The position numbers and the translations under genes were made by a program. A stretch of DNA of 64,000 nucleotides from Streptomyces sp. NBC_01498 (GTDB lineage: Bacteria; Actinomycetota; Actinomycetes; Streptomycetales; Streptomycetaceae), in NCBI RefSeq assembly GCF_036327775.1, contig NZ_CP109598.1:992001-1056000 (forward strand). Direction: 5' to 3'. The notes below the pieces were generated by a model, which saw only the letters and a program-made list of their open reading frames with translations, was not told the origin of the DNA and ran no database searches. Positions within the stretch are counted from its first letter, which is position 1. The number at the start of each line of letters is the position of its first letter. Positions 1 through 8,111 of this stretch are shown here, piece by piece.

Positions 1-2
1 CC

Positions 3-119
3 CGCCGCTTCTACGAAAAGGCCGGTTTCACACCCGACGGCGCCGAGGAGCCGTTCGAGGTCGGCGGCGTGTCCGTGCCCGAGGTGCGCTACGCGCGCCC
101 GGTCAGCCGAGGCGGCTGA
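3..119 (+). CDS. GNAT-type acetyltransferase, C-terminal fragment (cut by window edge)
   Basis: Only the last 38 codons are present. The reading begins RRFYEKAGFTPDG and ends at a TGA at 117-119. A (R)xFYEKxGF segment followed by a short beta-rich tail ending in VRYAR is the usual C-terminal end of a GNAT N-acyltransferase, where the FYEKxGF helix-strand forms part of the acetyl-CoA fold. The acceptor substrate cannot be told. The 3' end overlaps the convergent HEAT-repeat gene by 17 bp, so there is no room for a terminator between them. The family call is likely; the specificity is unknown. Confidence 0.6.
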   Translation, partial: RRFYEKAGFTPDGAEEPFEVGGVSVPEVRYARPVSRGG

Positions 120-774
120 GCGCCTCCGCCGCCGCGCCCGCCAGTCGCGGGTGCGCCCGCGCCTCCCGCAGCAGCGGAAGCGCGCGCCGGTCGCCGAGCC
201 GCCCCAGGCCCTCCACACACGCGAGCGCCACCCGCCAGTGGGTCTCGCCGGGCGCGAGGAGCCGTTCCAGGGTGGCGATCAGCGCCGGTACGGACTCGGG
301 CGCGCGCAGTTCCGCGAGCAGCCGCACGGGGTGGAGCGCGTACGCGGTCCGTAACACGTTGGTGGCCAGCGCGGCGGCGGCGCGCGGCGTCCGGGGGTCG
401 CGCAGCCGGGCCAGCGCGCGGGCGGCGGACGCGCAGCGTTCGGGGTCGCGGTGGTTGAGCAGCAGCACCAGCGTCTCGAAGGCCCGCCGGTCGCCCGCTC
501 CGCCGAGCCGGAAGGCGGCGATCTCGCGTGCCCAGAGGGGATGCCCGGGGGCGACGAGGACGCGGGCGAGTTCCTCGTGGTCGTCGGTGGCGATCAGCCG
601 CCGGTACGCGTCGGAGTCGCCCGACTCGTCCCGTACCCGGTCGGCGAGTGCGCGCAAGTCCTCGTCGGTGACCGCCTGTTGGGCGGCGGCGGGCCGGGCG
701 GCGGGGAGGGGTGCCCGCCGCCCGCTGGTCTCCGCCGACGCGGCCGGTCCGGTCCGCTGTTCCAGCTCGCTCAT
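103..774 (-). CDS. HEAT-repeat (PBS-lyase-like) protein
   Basis: The product is 223 aa, taking the ATG that begins MSELEQRTG; the frame stays open upstream but shows no family-like residues there. From about residue 65 to the end it is built of helical pairs with the pattern D-R-x-A-x-x-x-L-x-x-L-L, such as DRRAFETLVLLLNHRD, ESVPALIATLERLL and DRRALPLLREARAH, which are HEAT/PBS-lyase-like repeats. No catalytic motif, signal peptide or membrane helix is visible. Such proteins are usually scaffolds or adaptors; the partner is unknown. It is transcribed away from the dehydrogenase gene and overlaps the GNAT gene at its 3' end. The N-terminal 50 residues are Ala/Arg/Pro-rich and probably disordered. 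Confidence 0.7.
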   Translation of the reverse strand: MSELEQRTGPAASAETSGRRAPLPAARPAAAQQAVTDEDLRALADRVRDESGDSDAYRRLIATDDHEELARVLVAPGHPLWAREIAAFRLGGAGDRRAFETLVLLLNHRDPERCASAARALARLRDPRTPRAAAALATNVLRTAYALHPVRLLAELRAPESVPALIATLERLLAPGETHWRVALACVEGLGRLGDRRALPLLREARAHPRLAGAAAEALSRLG

Positions 775-1149
775 GCCCGGCAGGGTAATCCGCGTTCCGT
801 GTCCGGCAGAACGCTCTCCGTGACGACCGCCCGTGGGACGGCTTGATTCCGCCGGTGACGCACCGCACAACTCGCCAGGGCTGGCGCGCTCATTACCCAC
901 CGGTTACTCTCAAGTGAGCGGGAAACCCCCGCGACTCCCGGTGGCCTGGTGACGCAGCCACCGTGAGTGCCCGTCGGTTCGGCATCATCGCGGCCTCCGC
1001 AGCACCGGCCGCACGGCGTGACTCCGGGACAGGGTCCGCCGGTTCGTGTCCGCCCACTGCCGTCGACGCACGCCCCGCACAGGTACGCGGCGGCCATGCG
1101 CCCGTCCCCGCCTTCCTCTTCAGTCGTCACTCACCCCTGGAGTCCCGTG
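775..1149. promoter_or_regulatory. Divergent intergenic region with TTACC..GGTTA inverted motif
   Basis: These 375 bp separate the HEAT-repeat gene (-) from the dehydrogenase gene (+), so both promoters should lie here. The most distinctive element is TTACCCACCGGTTAC at 893-907, an imperfect palindrome of the kind bound by dimeric TetR-like regulators. No convincing -35/-10 pair is seen. A ribosome-binding site (CTGGAG, 1137-1142) stands 7 nt before the ATG at 1150. Confidence 0.35.
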
Positions 1150-2955
1150 ATGGACATCCCTCTCTCCACCATCGCCGTCGTCGGTCTCGGCACGATGGGG
1201 ACCGGTATCGCCGAGGTCCTCACCCGCGCCGGCCGCGAGGTGGTCGGCATCGACATCGACGAGAGCGCCACCGCCCAGGCGGTCGCCGCGCTCGAAGCGT
1301 CCACCGCCCGCGCCGTGGAGCGCGGGCGGATCACCGAGGGCGAGCGGCGCGGCATGCTCGCCCGGTTCCGCCCCTTCACCGACCTCCGGGCCGCCGCGGA
1401 CGCCGATCTCGTCATCGAGGTCGTCCCGGAGTCGTACGAGCTCAAGCAGCAGGTCTTCCGCGCGCTGGACGGGATCGTCCGGCCGGACACCGTTCTGGCG
1501 ACCGGCACGAACGCGCTGTCGGTGACCCGGCTCGCCGCCGATTCCGCCCGCCCCGAACGGGTCCTCGGCCTGCACTTCTTCAACCCGGCCCCCGCCATGA
1601 GACTGGTCGAGGTCGTCTCGTCGGTGCTGACCGCCCCGGCGGCCGTCACCGCCGTCACCGCCCTGGCACGCGAGCTGGGCAAGGAGCCGGTCGCGGTGGG
1701 CGACCGGCCCGGCTTCGTCGCCGACGGACTGCTCTTCGGCTATCTCAACCAGGCCGCCGCGATGTACGAGGCCAAGTACGCCTCCCGCGAGGACATCGAC
1801 GCGGCGATGCGGCTCGGCTGCGGTCTGCCGATGGGGCCGCTGGCGCTGCTCGACCTGATCGGCGTCGACACCGCCCGTACGGTCCTGGAGGCCATGTACG
1901 CCGCGTCGCGCGACCGGCTGCACGCCCCGGCGCCGGTCCTGCGCCAGCTCAGCGAGGCCGGGCTGACCGGCCGGAAGGCGGGGCGGGGTTTCTACACGTA
2001 CGAGGCGGCGGGCAGCGGCACGGTGGTGCGCGACGCGCTGACCCCGCTGGACGGCCCGCGCGCCGACGCGGGCGGGGGCGGCGAGGACGCGCGGCGGGCC
2101 GTGCGCACGGTGGGTGTCGCCGGTTCGGGGACGATGGCGAGCGGGATCGCGGAGGTCTTCGCCAAGGCCGGTTACGTCGTGGTGCTGGCGGCCCGCAGCC
2201 AGGAGAAGGCGGACGCGGCCAAGGCGCGTGTCGCCCGGTCCCTGGGCCGGTCCGTGGAGAAGGGGCGGCTGAGCGGGCGGGCGCGCGACGACGCGCTGGC
2301 GCGGATCACGCCCGCCGGTTCGCTCGACGCGTTCGAGGACGTGGATCTCGCCGTGGAGGCGGTGGCCGAGGACCTGGAGGTCAAGCGCCAGGTGTTCGCG
2401 GCGCTCGACAAGGTCTGCCGGCCGGGCGCCGTGCTGGCCACCACGACCTCGTCTCTGCCGGTGATCGCCTGTGCCCGCGCCACCACGCGCCCGTCGGCCG
2501 TCGTGGGGATGCACTTCTTCAACCCGGCTCCCGCCATGAAGCTGGTCGAGGTGGTCCGTACCGTCCTCACGTCGGACGAGACCCGCGCGACGGTCCGCGA
2601 GGTGTGCGAGGCGATCGGCAAACACCCGGTGGACTGCGGCGACCGGGCCGGATTCATCGTGAACGCGCTGCTGTTCCCGTATCTGAACAACGCGGTGAAG
2701 ATGGTCCAGGAGCACTACGCCTCCCCCGACGACATCGACGCCGCGATGAAGCTCGGCGGCGGGTATCCGATGGGGCCGTTCGAACTGCTGGACGTGGTCG
2801 GACTGGACGTCTCACTGGCCATCGAACGGGGCCTGCACCGCGAGTTCCGCGATCCGGGGCTGGCCCCGGCGCCGCTGCTGGAACATCTGGTGGCGGCGGG
2901 CTGTCTGGGCCGCAAGACGGGGCGCGGCTTCCGCGAGTACGCCACCGGCCGCTGA
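1150..2955 (+). CDS. Tandem-domain 3-hydroxyacyl-CoA (3-hydroxybutyryl-CoA) dehydrogenase
   Basis: The product is 601 aa, about twice a normal 3-hydroxybutyryl-CoA dehydrogenase, because two complete copies are fused head to tail. Copy 1 has the NAD(P)-binding GLGTMG at residues 12-17 and the catalytic HFFNPAP with His142. Copy 2 has GSGTMA at 325-330 and HFFNPAP with His455. Each is followed by the C-terminal dimerisation domain ending in GRKxGRGF. Both copies keep the catalytic His and a downstream Glu, so both may be active. The likely reaction is interconversion of 3-hydroxybutyryl-CoA and acetoacetyl-CoA, feeding crotonyl-CoA to the ccr operon downstream. The start is the ATG preceded by CTGGAG; the frame is open further upstream without homology. 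Confidence 0.88.
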   Translation: MDIPLSTIAVVGLGTMGTGIAEVLTRAGREVVGIDIDESATAQAVAALEASTARAVERGRITEGERRGMLARFRPFTDLRAAADADLVIEVVPESYELKQQVFRALDGIVRPDTVLATGTNALSVTRLAADSARPERVLGLHFFNPAPAMRLVEVVSSVLTAPAAVTAVTALARELGKEPVAVGDRPGFVADGLLFGYLNQAAAMYEAKYASREDIDAAMRLGCGLPMGPLALLDLIGVDTARTVLEAMYAASRDRLHAPAPVLRQLSEAGLTGRKAGRGFYTYEAAGSGTVVRDALTPLDGPRADAGGGGEDARRAVRTVGVAGSGTMASGIAEVFAKAGYVVVLAARSQEKADAAKARVARSLGRSVEKGRLSGRARDDALARITPAGSLDAFEDVDLAVEAVAEDLEVKRQVFAALDKVCRPGAVLATTTSSLPVIACARATTRPSAVVGMHFFNPAPAMKLVEVVRTVLTSDETRATVREVCEAIGKHPVDCGDRAGFIVNALLFPYLNNAVKMVQEHYASPDDIDAAMKLGGGYPMGPFELLDVVGLDVSLAIERGLHREFRDPGLAPAPLLEHLVAAGCLGRKTGRGFREYATGR

Positions 2956-3194
2956 CACCCGCGTACCGGCGCCCGGCCCCCGGCGGTGTCCCGCCGACGC
3001 CCCGTGCGCCGGGCGGCCCGCGCGTGCGGTCCGCCCGGCGGACGGGGCCGGACCGCCCGCCGCGCGGGTCGCGCGCGGGCCCCTTCGCGACCCGTGCGCG
3101 GCCCGGTCCCCCCGGCCGCCGCGCGGGCCCGCGAACGCCCCCCGGACGCCCCCCACAGGCGCGCTCTCCTGCGTCGATGCAGTACGTTCGGGTC

Positions 3195-4016
3195 ATGGCT
3201 CCGCCCGCTGACTCCGCCCGCCGACCCTCCCGTACCAACCCGACGGCCGACGCGCCGGAGAGTGCGGCGGGCAGCCGCGCGGCGGCCCAACGGCTCAAGA
3301 TGCGCCGGGAGTTGTCGGCGGCGGCCATGGAGCTGTTCTCGACCAAGGGGTACGAGGCGACGACCGTCGACGAGATCGCCGCGGCGGCCGGGGTGGCCCG
3401 GCGGACGTTCTTCCGGCACTTCCGTTCGAAGGAAGAGGCGATCTTCCCGGACCACGACGACACCCTCGTCCGCGCCGAGGCGGTGCTGAACGCGGCGCCC
3501 GCGCACGAGCACCCGCTCGACACCGTGTGCCGGGGCATCAAGGAAGTCATGCGGATGTACGCGGCGTCGCCGACCCTGTCCGTGGCGCGCTATCAGCTGA
3601 CCCGCGAGGTACCCACCCTGCGCGAGGCCGAGATCGCCTCGGTGGCGCGCTACGAACGGCTGTTCACCCGTTATCTGCTCGGCCACTTCGACGAGGCCGA
3701 CCACCCGGACGGCAACGACGACCCGCTGCTCGCCGAGGTGGCCGCGTCCGCCGTCGTCACCGCGCACAATCACGTGCTGCGCCGCTGGCTGCGGGCCGAC
3801 GGGCAGGGCGACGTGGAGACCCAGCTCGACCACGCCTTCGCGATCGTCCGCGACACGTTCGGTTCGGGCATCGGCGCGGGCCGGACCATGGGGCGCGGTA
3901 CGGCGCCGGCGGCGACGGTGAGCGGCGCCGGTGAGGTGCTGGTCGCGGTGGCCCGTACCGACGCGCCGCTGGACGAGGTCATGCGCACGATCAAGCAGGC
4001 GCTCAAGAACGCCTGA
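3195..4016 (+). CDS. TetR-family transcriptional regulator
   Basis: The product is 273 aa. An N-terminal helix-turn-helix at about residues 35-80 includes AMELFSTKGYEATTVDEIAA and VARRTFFRHFRSKEEAIFPD, diagnostic of TetR. The C-terminal ligand domain ends in a short extra tail (VAVARTDAPLDEVMRTIKQALKNA). An ATG six codons earlier (3177) is possible; 3195 was chosen because it gives the usual short leader before the HTH. The gene lies directly upstream of ccr in the same direction, with nested palindromes in the gap. In methylotrophs a TetR protein, CcrR, controls ccr; whether this one plays that role is inference from position only. Confidence 0.85.
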   Translation: MAPPADSARRPSRTNPTADAPESAAGSRAAAQRLKMRRELSAAAMELFSTKGYEATTVDEIAAAAGVARRTFFRHFRSKEEAIFPDHDDTLVRAEAVLNAAPAHEHPLDTVCRGIKEVMRMYAASPTLSVARYQLTREVPTLREAEIASVARYERLFTRYLLGHFDEADHPDGNDDPLLAEVAASAVVTAHNHVLRRWLRADGQGDVETQLDHAFAIVRDTFGSGIGAGRTMGRGTAPAATVSGAGEVLVAVARTDAPLDEVMRTIKQALKNA

Positions 4017-4112
4017 GCGCGCCCGTCCGGACGACCGGCCCGCACACCGACCGGCCCCCGCACCGACCGGCAACGCGCCACCCCGCACCCATCGCCCCGC
4101 ACCGGCCGGCCC

Positions 4113-4215
4113 GTGGGTGTCACGCCCGCCGTGCCGTGCCCCCGATGCCACGCCCCGATGCCATGCCTCGGTGTCATGCCTCGGTGCCGTGCCCTCGACG
4201 CCACGCCCGCCGACT
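4113..4215 (+). repeat. Degenerate short tandem repeat downstream of tetR
   Basis: Imperfect copies of GATGCCATGCCTCGGTGT-like units of about 15-16 bp fill this stretch between tetR and ccr. They look like slippage products with no clear coding potential. Confidence 0.4.
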
Positions 4216-4292
4216 CCCGCCGGGACACTCCGCCGCCGGGACACGCCTCGCGTGAGACACGCCTTCACCGGGACGCCACGCCGTCAAACAGC

Positions 4293-4314
4293 CACCTAAG
4301 GTGACATTTCACCT
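4293..4314. promoter_or_regulatory. Overlapping palindromes upstream of the ccr promoter
   Basis: CACCT-A-AGGTG (4293-4303) shares its right arm with AGGTGA-CATT-TCACCT (4299-4314). Two perfect inverted repeats using the same half-site suggest cooperative binding by a dimeric regulator, for which the adjacent TetR protein is the obvious candidate. No binding data are available here. Confidence 0.5.
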
Positions 4315-4374
4315 CACAGAGTGGACTGCTCGTGCTCATGCGTGCCTCACGGCTGACAACTGAGACGAATTCTT

Positions 4375-4416
4375 GGCACGCAGTGCCTTGTCACCTGACA
4401 CGGCGTGCCATACGTT
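4375..4416 (+). promoter_or_regulatory. Predicted sigma-70-type promoter of ccr with overlapping operators
   Basis: A -35 box TTGTCA (4388-4393), a 17-nt spacer and a -10 box TACGTT (4411-4416) fit a housekeeping promoter. Two perfect inverted repeats overlap it: GGCAC-GCA-GTGCC (4375-4387) ends at the -35, and TGTCA-CC-TGACA (4389-4400) covers it. Another half-site, GGCGTGCC, sits in the spacer (4402-4409). Initiation near 4423 would leave a leader of about 275 nt. Confidence 0.55.
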
Positions 4417-4699
4417 GGAGGTGTCCGGGCGGTCGGCGTACCGGGTTCTCCCCCTCGCCGGCTGTCCCCGCGGACCACCACCCGGCCCGCGTGCCCGGAC
4501 GCCTGCGTCACAGGCAATCCGCACGCCCACCCGGCGTCGCCACGCACCACCCCGCGCCGCACCCGCCGAACCGACGGCACACCTCCACCGCACCACGCGC
4601 CCAGCGCCGCCCCGCACCCCCGTACCTGTCCCCGTCCCCGTCCCCGTCCCCGGGGAACTGTTCAGCGTTCCCGCACCACGCTTCGCCGGAGGCCACACC
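4417..4699 (+). other. Long untranslated leader of the ccr operon
   Basis: These 283 bp hold no gene. They contain a small inverted repeat GCCTG-CGTCA-CAGGC (4501-4515) and a tandem hexamer, four copies of GTCCCC (4628-4651). I looked for a cobalamin riboswitch because the operon encodes a B12 enzyme, and found no B12 box. Confidence 0.4.
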
Positions 4700-6037
4700 G
4701 TGAAGGACATCCTGGACGCCATCCAGTCGCCGGACAGCACGCCCGCCGACTTCGCCGCACTCCCGCTGCCCGAGACGTACCGGGCGGTGACCGTGCACAA
4801 GGACGAGACCGAGATGTTCACCGGTCTCGAATCCCGCGACAAGGACCCGCGCAAGTCGCTCCACGTCGACGACGTGCCGGTGCCCGAACTCGGCCCCGGC
4901 GAGGCCCTGGTGGCCGTCATGGCCAGCTCCGTCAACTACAACTCCGTCTGGACCTCGATCTTCGAGCCGATGTCGACCTTCGGCTTCCTGGAGCGCTACG
5001 GCAGGCTCAGCGACCTGTCCAAACGGCACGACCTGCCGTACCACGTCATCGGCTCCGACCTGGCGGGGGTGGTGCTGCGCACCGGACCCGGCGTCAACTC
5101 CTGGCAGCCGGGCGACGAGGTCGTCGCGCACTGCCTCTCCGTCGAACTGGAGAGTTCCGACGGGCACAACGACACGATGCTCGACCCCGAACAGCGCATC
5201 TGGGGCTTCGAGACCAACTTCGGCGGTCTCGCCGAGATCGCGCTCGTCAAGTCCAACCAGCTGATGCCCAAGGCCCCGCACCTGAGCTGGGAGGAGGCGG
5301 CGGCGCCCGGCCTGGTCAACTCCACCGCGTACCGGCAGCTGGTGTCCCGCAACGGCGCCGGGATGAAGCAGGGCGACAACGTGCTGATCTGGGGGGCGAG
5401 CGGCGGACTCGGCTCGTACGCCACCCAGTTCGCGCTCGCCGGCGGCGCCAACCCGGTCTGTGTGGTCTCCAGCGACCACAAGGCGGACCTCTGCCGGCGC
5501 ATGGGCGCCGAGGCGATCATCGACCGCACGTCCGAGGACTACCGGTTCTGGCGGGACGAGCACCACCAGGACCCGCGCGAGTGGAAGCGGTTCGGCAAGC
5601 GCATCCGGGAGCTGACCGGGGGCGAGGACGTCGACATCGTCTTCGAGCACCCGGGCCGGGAGACCTTCGGCGCCAGTGTGTACGTCACCCGCAAGGGCGG
5701 CACGATCGTCACCTGCGCCTCGACGTCCGGCTACACCCACGAGTACGACAACCGCTATCTGTGGATGTCGCTGAAGCGGATCGTGGGCTCGCACTTCGCC
5801 AACTACCGGGAGGCGTGGGAGGCCAACCGGCTCGTCGGCAAGGGGCGGATCCACCCGACGCTGTCGAAGGTGTACCCGCTGGAGGAGACCGGGCAGGCGG
5901 CGTACGACGTGCACCGCAACCGGCACCAGGGCAAGGTCGGCGTACTCGCGCTGGCCCCCCGCGAGGGCCTCGGCGTCACCGACCCGGAGACCCGCGCGCT
6001 CCACCTCGACGCCATCAACCGCTTCCGGGACGTGTGA
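4700..6037 (+). CDS. ccr: Crotonyl-CoA carboxylase/reductase
   Basis: This cytosolic enzyme reduces crotonyl-CoA with NADPH and traps CO2 to give (2S)-ethylmalonyl-CoA, the signature step of the ethylmalonyl-CoA pathway and a source of polyketide extender units. The product is 445 aa, the usual Streptomyces length. It is a medium-chain reductase with an N-terminal GroES-like domain, the NADPH-binding GASGGLGSY at 232-240, and long stretches I recognise as Ccr, including ASSVNYNSVWTSIFEP and GFETNFGGLAEIALVKSNQL. The GTG start is fixed by the MKDILDAIQS-type N-terminus and by GCCGGAGG 7 nt upstream. It is first in a five-gene operon. Confidence 0.96.
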   Translation: MKDILDAIQSPDSTPADFAALPLPETYRAVTVHKDETEMFTGLESRDKDPRKSLHVDDVPVPELGPGEALVAVMASSVNYNSVWTSIFEPMSTFGFLERYGRLSDLSKRHDLPYHVIGSDLAGVVLRTGPGVNSWQPGDEVVAHCLSVELESSDGHNDTMLDPEQRIWGFETNFGGLAEIALVKSNQLMPKAPHLSWEEAAAPGLVNSTAYRQLVSRNGAGMKQGDNVLIWGASGGLGSYATQFALAGGANPVCVVSSDHKADLCRRMGAEAIIDRTSEDYRFWRDEHHQDPREWKRFGKRIRELTGGEDVDIVFEHPGRETFGASVYVTRKGGTIVTCASTSGYTHEYDNRYLWMSLKRIVGSHFANYREAWEANRLVGKGRIHPTLSKVYPLEETGQAAYDVHRNRHQGKVGVLALAPREGLGVTDPETRALHLDAINRFRDV

Positions 6038-6038
6038 C

Positions 6039-8111
6039 ATGGCGTCGGAGCCCGGACCGGGCCCGGAACCGGAACCGTCCGGCGGCACGCGCCCGAAGGA
6101 CCCGCCGCGCCCCGGGGACCGGCCGTGGCTGATGCGTACGTACGCGGGCCATTCGACCGCCGAGGCGTCCAACGCGCTGTACCGGAGCAACCTCGCCAAG
6201 GGCCAGACCGGACTCTCGGTCGCCTTCGACCTGCCGACGCAGACGGGTTACGACCCCGACCATGTGCTGGCGCGCGGCGAGGTCGGCCGGGTCGGTGTGC
6301 CCGTCTCCCATCTCGGCGACATGCGGCGGCTGTTCCGGGACATCCCGCTCGACCGGACGAACACCTCGATGACCATCAACGCCACCGCCATGTGGCTGCT
6401 GGCGCTCTACCAGGTGGTCGCCGAGGAGCAGGGCGCCGACCCCGCGCGGCTCCAGGGGACGACGCAGAACGACATCGTCAAGGAGTACCTGTCGCGCGGG
6501 ACGCATGTCTTCCCGCCGGTGCCCTCGCTGCGGCTGACCACCGACATGATCACGTACACGGTGGCGCACATCCCCCGGTGGAACCCGATCAACATCTGTA
6601 GCTATCACCTCCAGGAGGCGGGGGCGACCCCCGTCCAGGAGATCGCCTACGCGATGTCCACGGCGATCGCCGTGCTGGACGCGGTGCGGGACGGCGGGCA
6701 GGTGCCGGCCGAGCGGTTCGGCGACGTCGTCGGACGGATCTCGTTCTTCGTCAACTCCGGGGTGCGCTTCGTCGAGGAGATGTGCAAGATGCGCGCCTTC
6801 GGCCGGATCTGGGACGGGGTCACCCGCGAGCGGTACGGCGTGACGGACGAGAAGCGGCGGCGATTCCGGTACGGCGTGCAGGTCAACTCCCTCGGCCTGA
6901 CGGAGGCCCAGCCGGAGAACAACGTGCAGCGGATCGTGCTGGAGACCCTGGGCGTGACCCTCTCCCGGGACGCCCGCGCCCGCGCCGTACAACTCCCCGC
7001 CTGGAACGAGGCGTTGGGGCTGCCCCGGCCGTGGGACCAGCAGTGGTCGCTGCGGATCCAGCAGGTACTCGCCCTGGAGAGCGACCTGTTGGAGTACGAG
7101 GACATCTTCGCCGGGTCGCACGTCGTCGAGGCGAAGGTGGCCGGGCTGGTGGCGGACTCGCTCGCCGAGATGGAGCGGATCGAGGAGATGGGCGGGGTGA
7201 TGGCGGCCGTCGAGTCCGGCTATCTCAAGTCGCGCCTCGTCTCGTCGCACGCCGAGCGGCGGGCCCGCATCGAGTCGGGCGAGGAGAAGATCGTCGGCGT
7301 CAACTGCTACGAGACGACCGAGCCGAGCCCGCTCACCGCCGATCTGGACACCGCCGTGATGACGATCGACCCGGCGAACGAGGCACGGGTGGTCGCCGCC
7401 CTGCACGAGTGGCGGAGCGGCCGGGACCGGGCGCGCGCCGAGGCGTCGCTGGCCGCGCTGAGGAAGGACGCGGCGGGCGACGGCGATCTGATGGCGGCGA
7501 CCGTGGAGTGCGCGCGGGCCGGGGTGACGACCGGCGAGTGGGCCGGGGCGCTGCGGGAGGTCTTCGGCGAGTTCCGGGCGCCGACCGGGGTGGGCGGGGC
7601 GCCGGTCGCGGTCACCGCCGAGGCGGGCTCGCCGCTCGCCGCCGTACGGGACCGGGTGGCGCGTACCGCCGCCGAACTGGGCTCGGGGCGGCTGCGGCTG
7701 CTGGTGGGCAAGCCGGGTCTGGACGGGCACTCCAACGGGGCCGAGCAGATCGCCGTACGGGCGCGGGACGCCGGGTTCGAGGTGGTCTACCAGGGCATCC
7801 GGCTGACGCCCGCGCAGATCGTGGACGCGGCCGTCGCCGAGGACGTGCACTGCGTGGGGCTGTCGATCCTCTCCGGGTCGCACGCCGCGCTGGTGCCGGA
7901 CGTGCTGGAGCGGCTGCGGGAGGCGGGGGCCGGGGACGTCCCGGTGATCGTCGGCGGGATCATCCCGGGCGCCGACGCCACCGCGCTGCGGGCCGCCGGA
8001 GTGGCCGCCGTCTTCACCCCGAAGGACTTCGGAATCACCGAGATCATCGGCCGTATCGTCGACGAGATCCGTCACGCGAACAAGCTCGACCCCCTGGAGG
8101 CCCGCACATGA
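6039..8111 (+). CDS. meaA: Ethylmalonyl-CoA mutase (MeaA/Ecm), B12-dependent
   Basis: Predicted to rearrange (2R)-ethylmalonyl-CoA to methylsuccinyl-CoA using adenosylcobalamin. The 690-aa protein has a TIM-barrel substrate domain at about 25-540 and a C-terminal cobalamin domain. The DxHxxG signature is Asp562-Gly-His564-Ser-Asn-Gly567, His564 being the lower cobalt ligand, followed by SxLSG and GGxIPG. Length and position directly after ccr separate it from two-subunit methylmalonyl-CoA mutase. The ATG begins 1 nt after the ccr stop, and the 3' end overlaps the lyase gene by ATGA. The first 20 residues are Pro/Glu/Gly-rich and not part of the fold. Confidence 0.93.
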   Translation: MASEPGPGPEPEPSGGTRPKDPPRPGDRPWLMRTYAGHSTAEASNALYRSNLAKGQTGLSVAFDLPTQTGYDPDHVLARGEVGRVGVPVSHLGDMRRLFRDIPLDRTNTSMTINATAMWLLALYQVVAEEQGADPARLQGTTQNDIVKEYLSRGTHVFPPVPSLRLTTDMITYTVAHIPRWNPINICSYHLQEAGATPVQEIAYAMSTAIAVLDAVRDGGQVPAERFGDVVGRISFFVNSGVRFVEEMCKMRAFGRIWDGVTRERYGVTDEKRRRFRYGVQVNSLGLTEAQPENNVQRIVLETLGVTLSRDARARAVQLPAWNEALGLPRPWDQQWSLRIQQVLALESDLLEYEDIFAGSHVVEAKVAGLVADSLAEMERIEEMGGVMAAVESGYLKSRLVSSHAERRARIESGEEKIVGVNCYETTEPSPLTADLDTAVMTIDPANEARVVAALHEWRSGRDRARAEASLAALRKDAAGDGDLMAATVECARAGVTTGEWAGALREVFGEFRAPTGVGGAPVAVTAEAGSPLAAVRDRVARTAAELGSGRLRLLVGKPGLDGHSNGAEQIAVRARDAGFEVVYQGIRLTPAQIVDAAVAEDVHCVGLSILSGSHAALVPDVLERLREAGAGDVPVIVGGIIPGADATALRAAGVAAVFTPKDFGITEIIGRIVDEIRHANKLDPLEART

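Noticed and set aside
893..907. TTACC..GGTTA palindrome as a confirmed fatty-acid regulator site
   Set aside because: Imperfect and single; kept only as a low-confidence motif.
4417..4699. Cobalamin riboswitch before ccr-meaA
   Set aside because: The leader is long enough and the operon has a B12 enzyme, but no B12 box or matching fold is visible.
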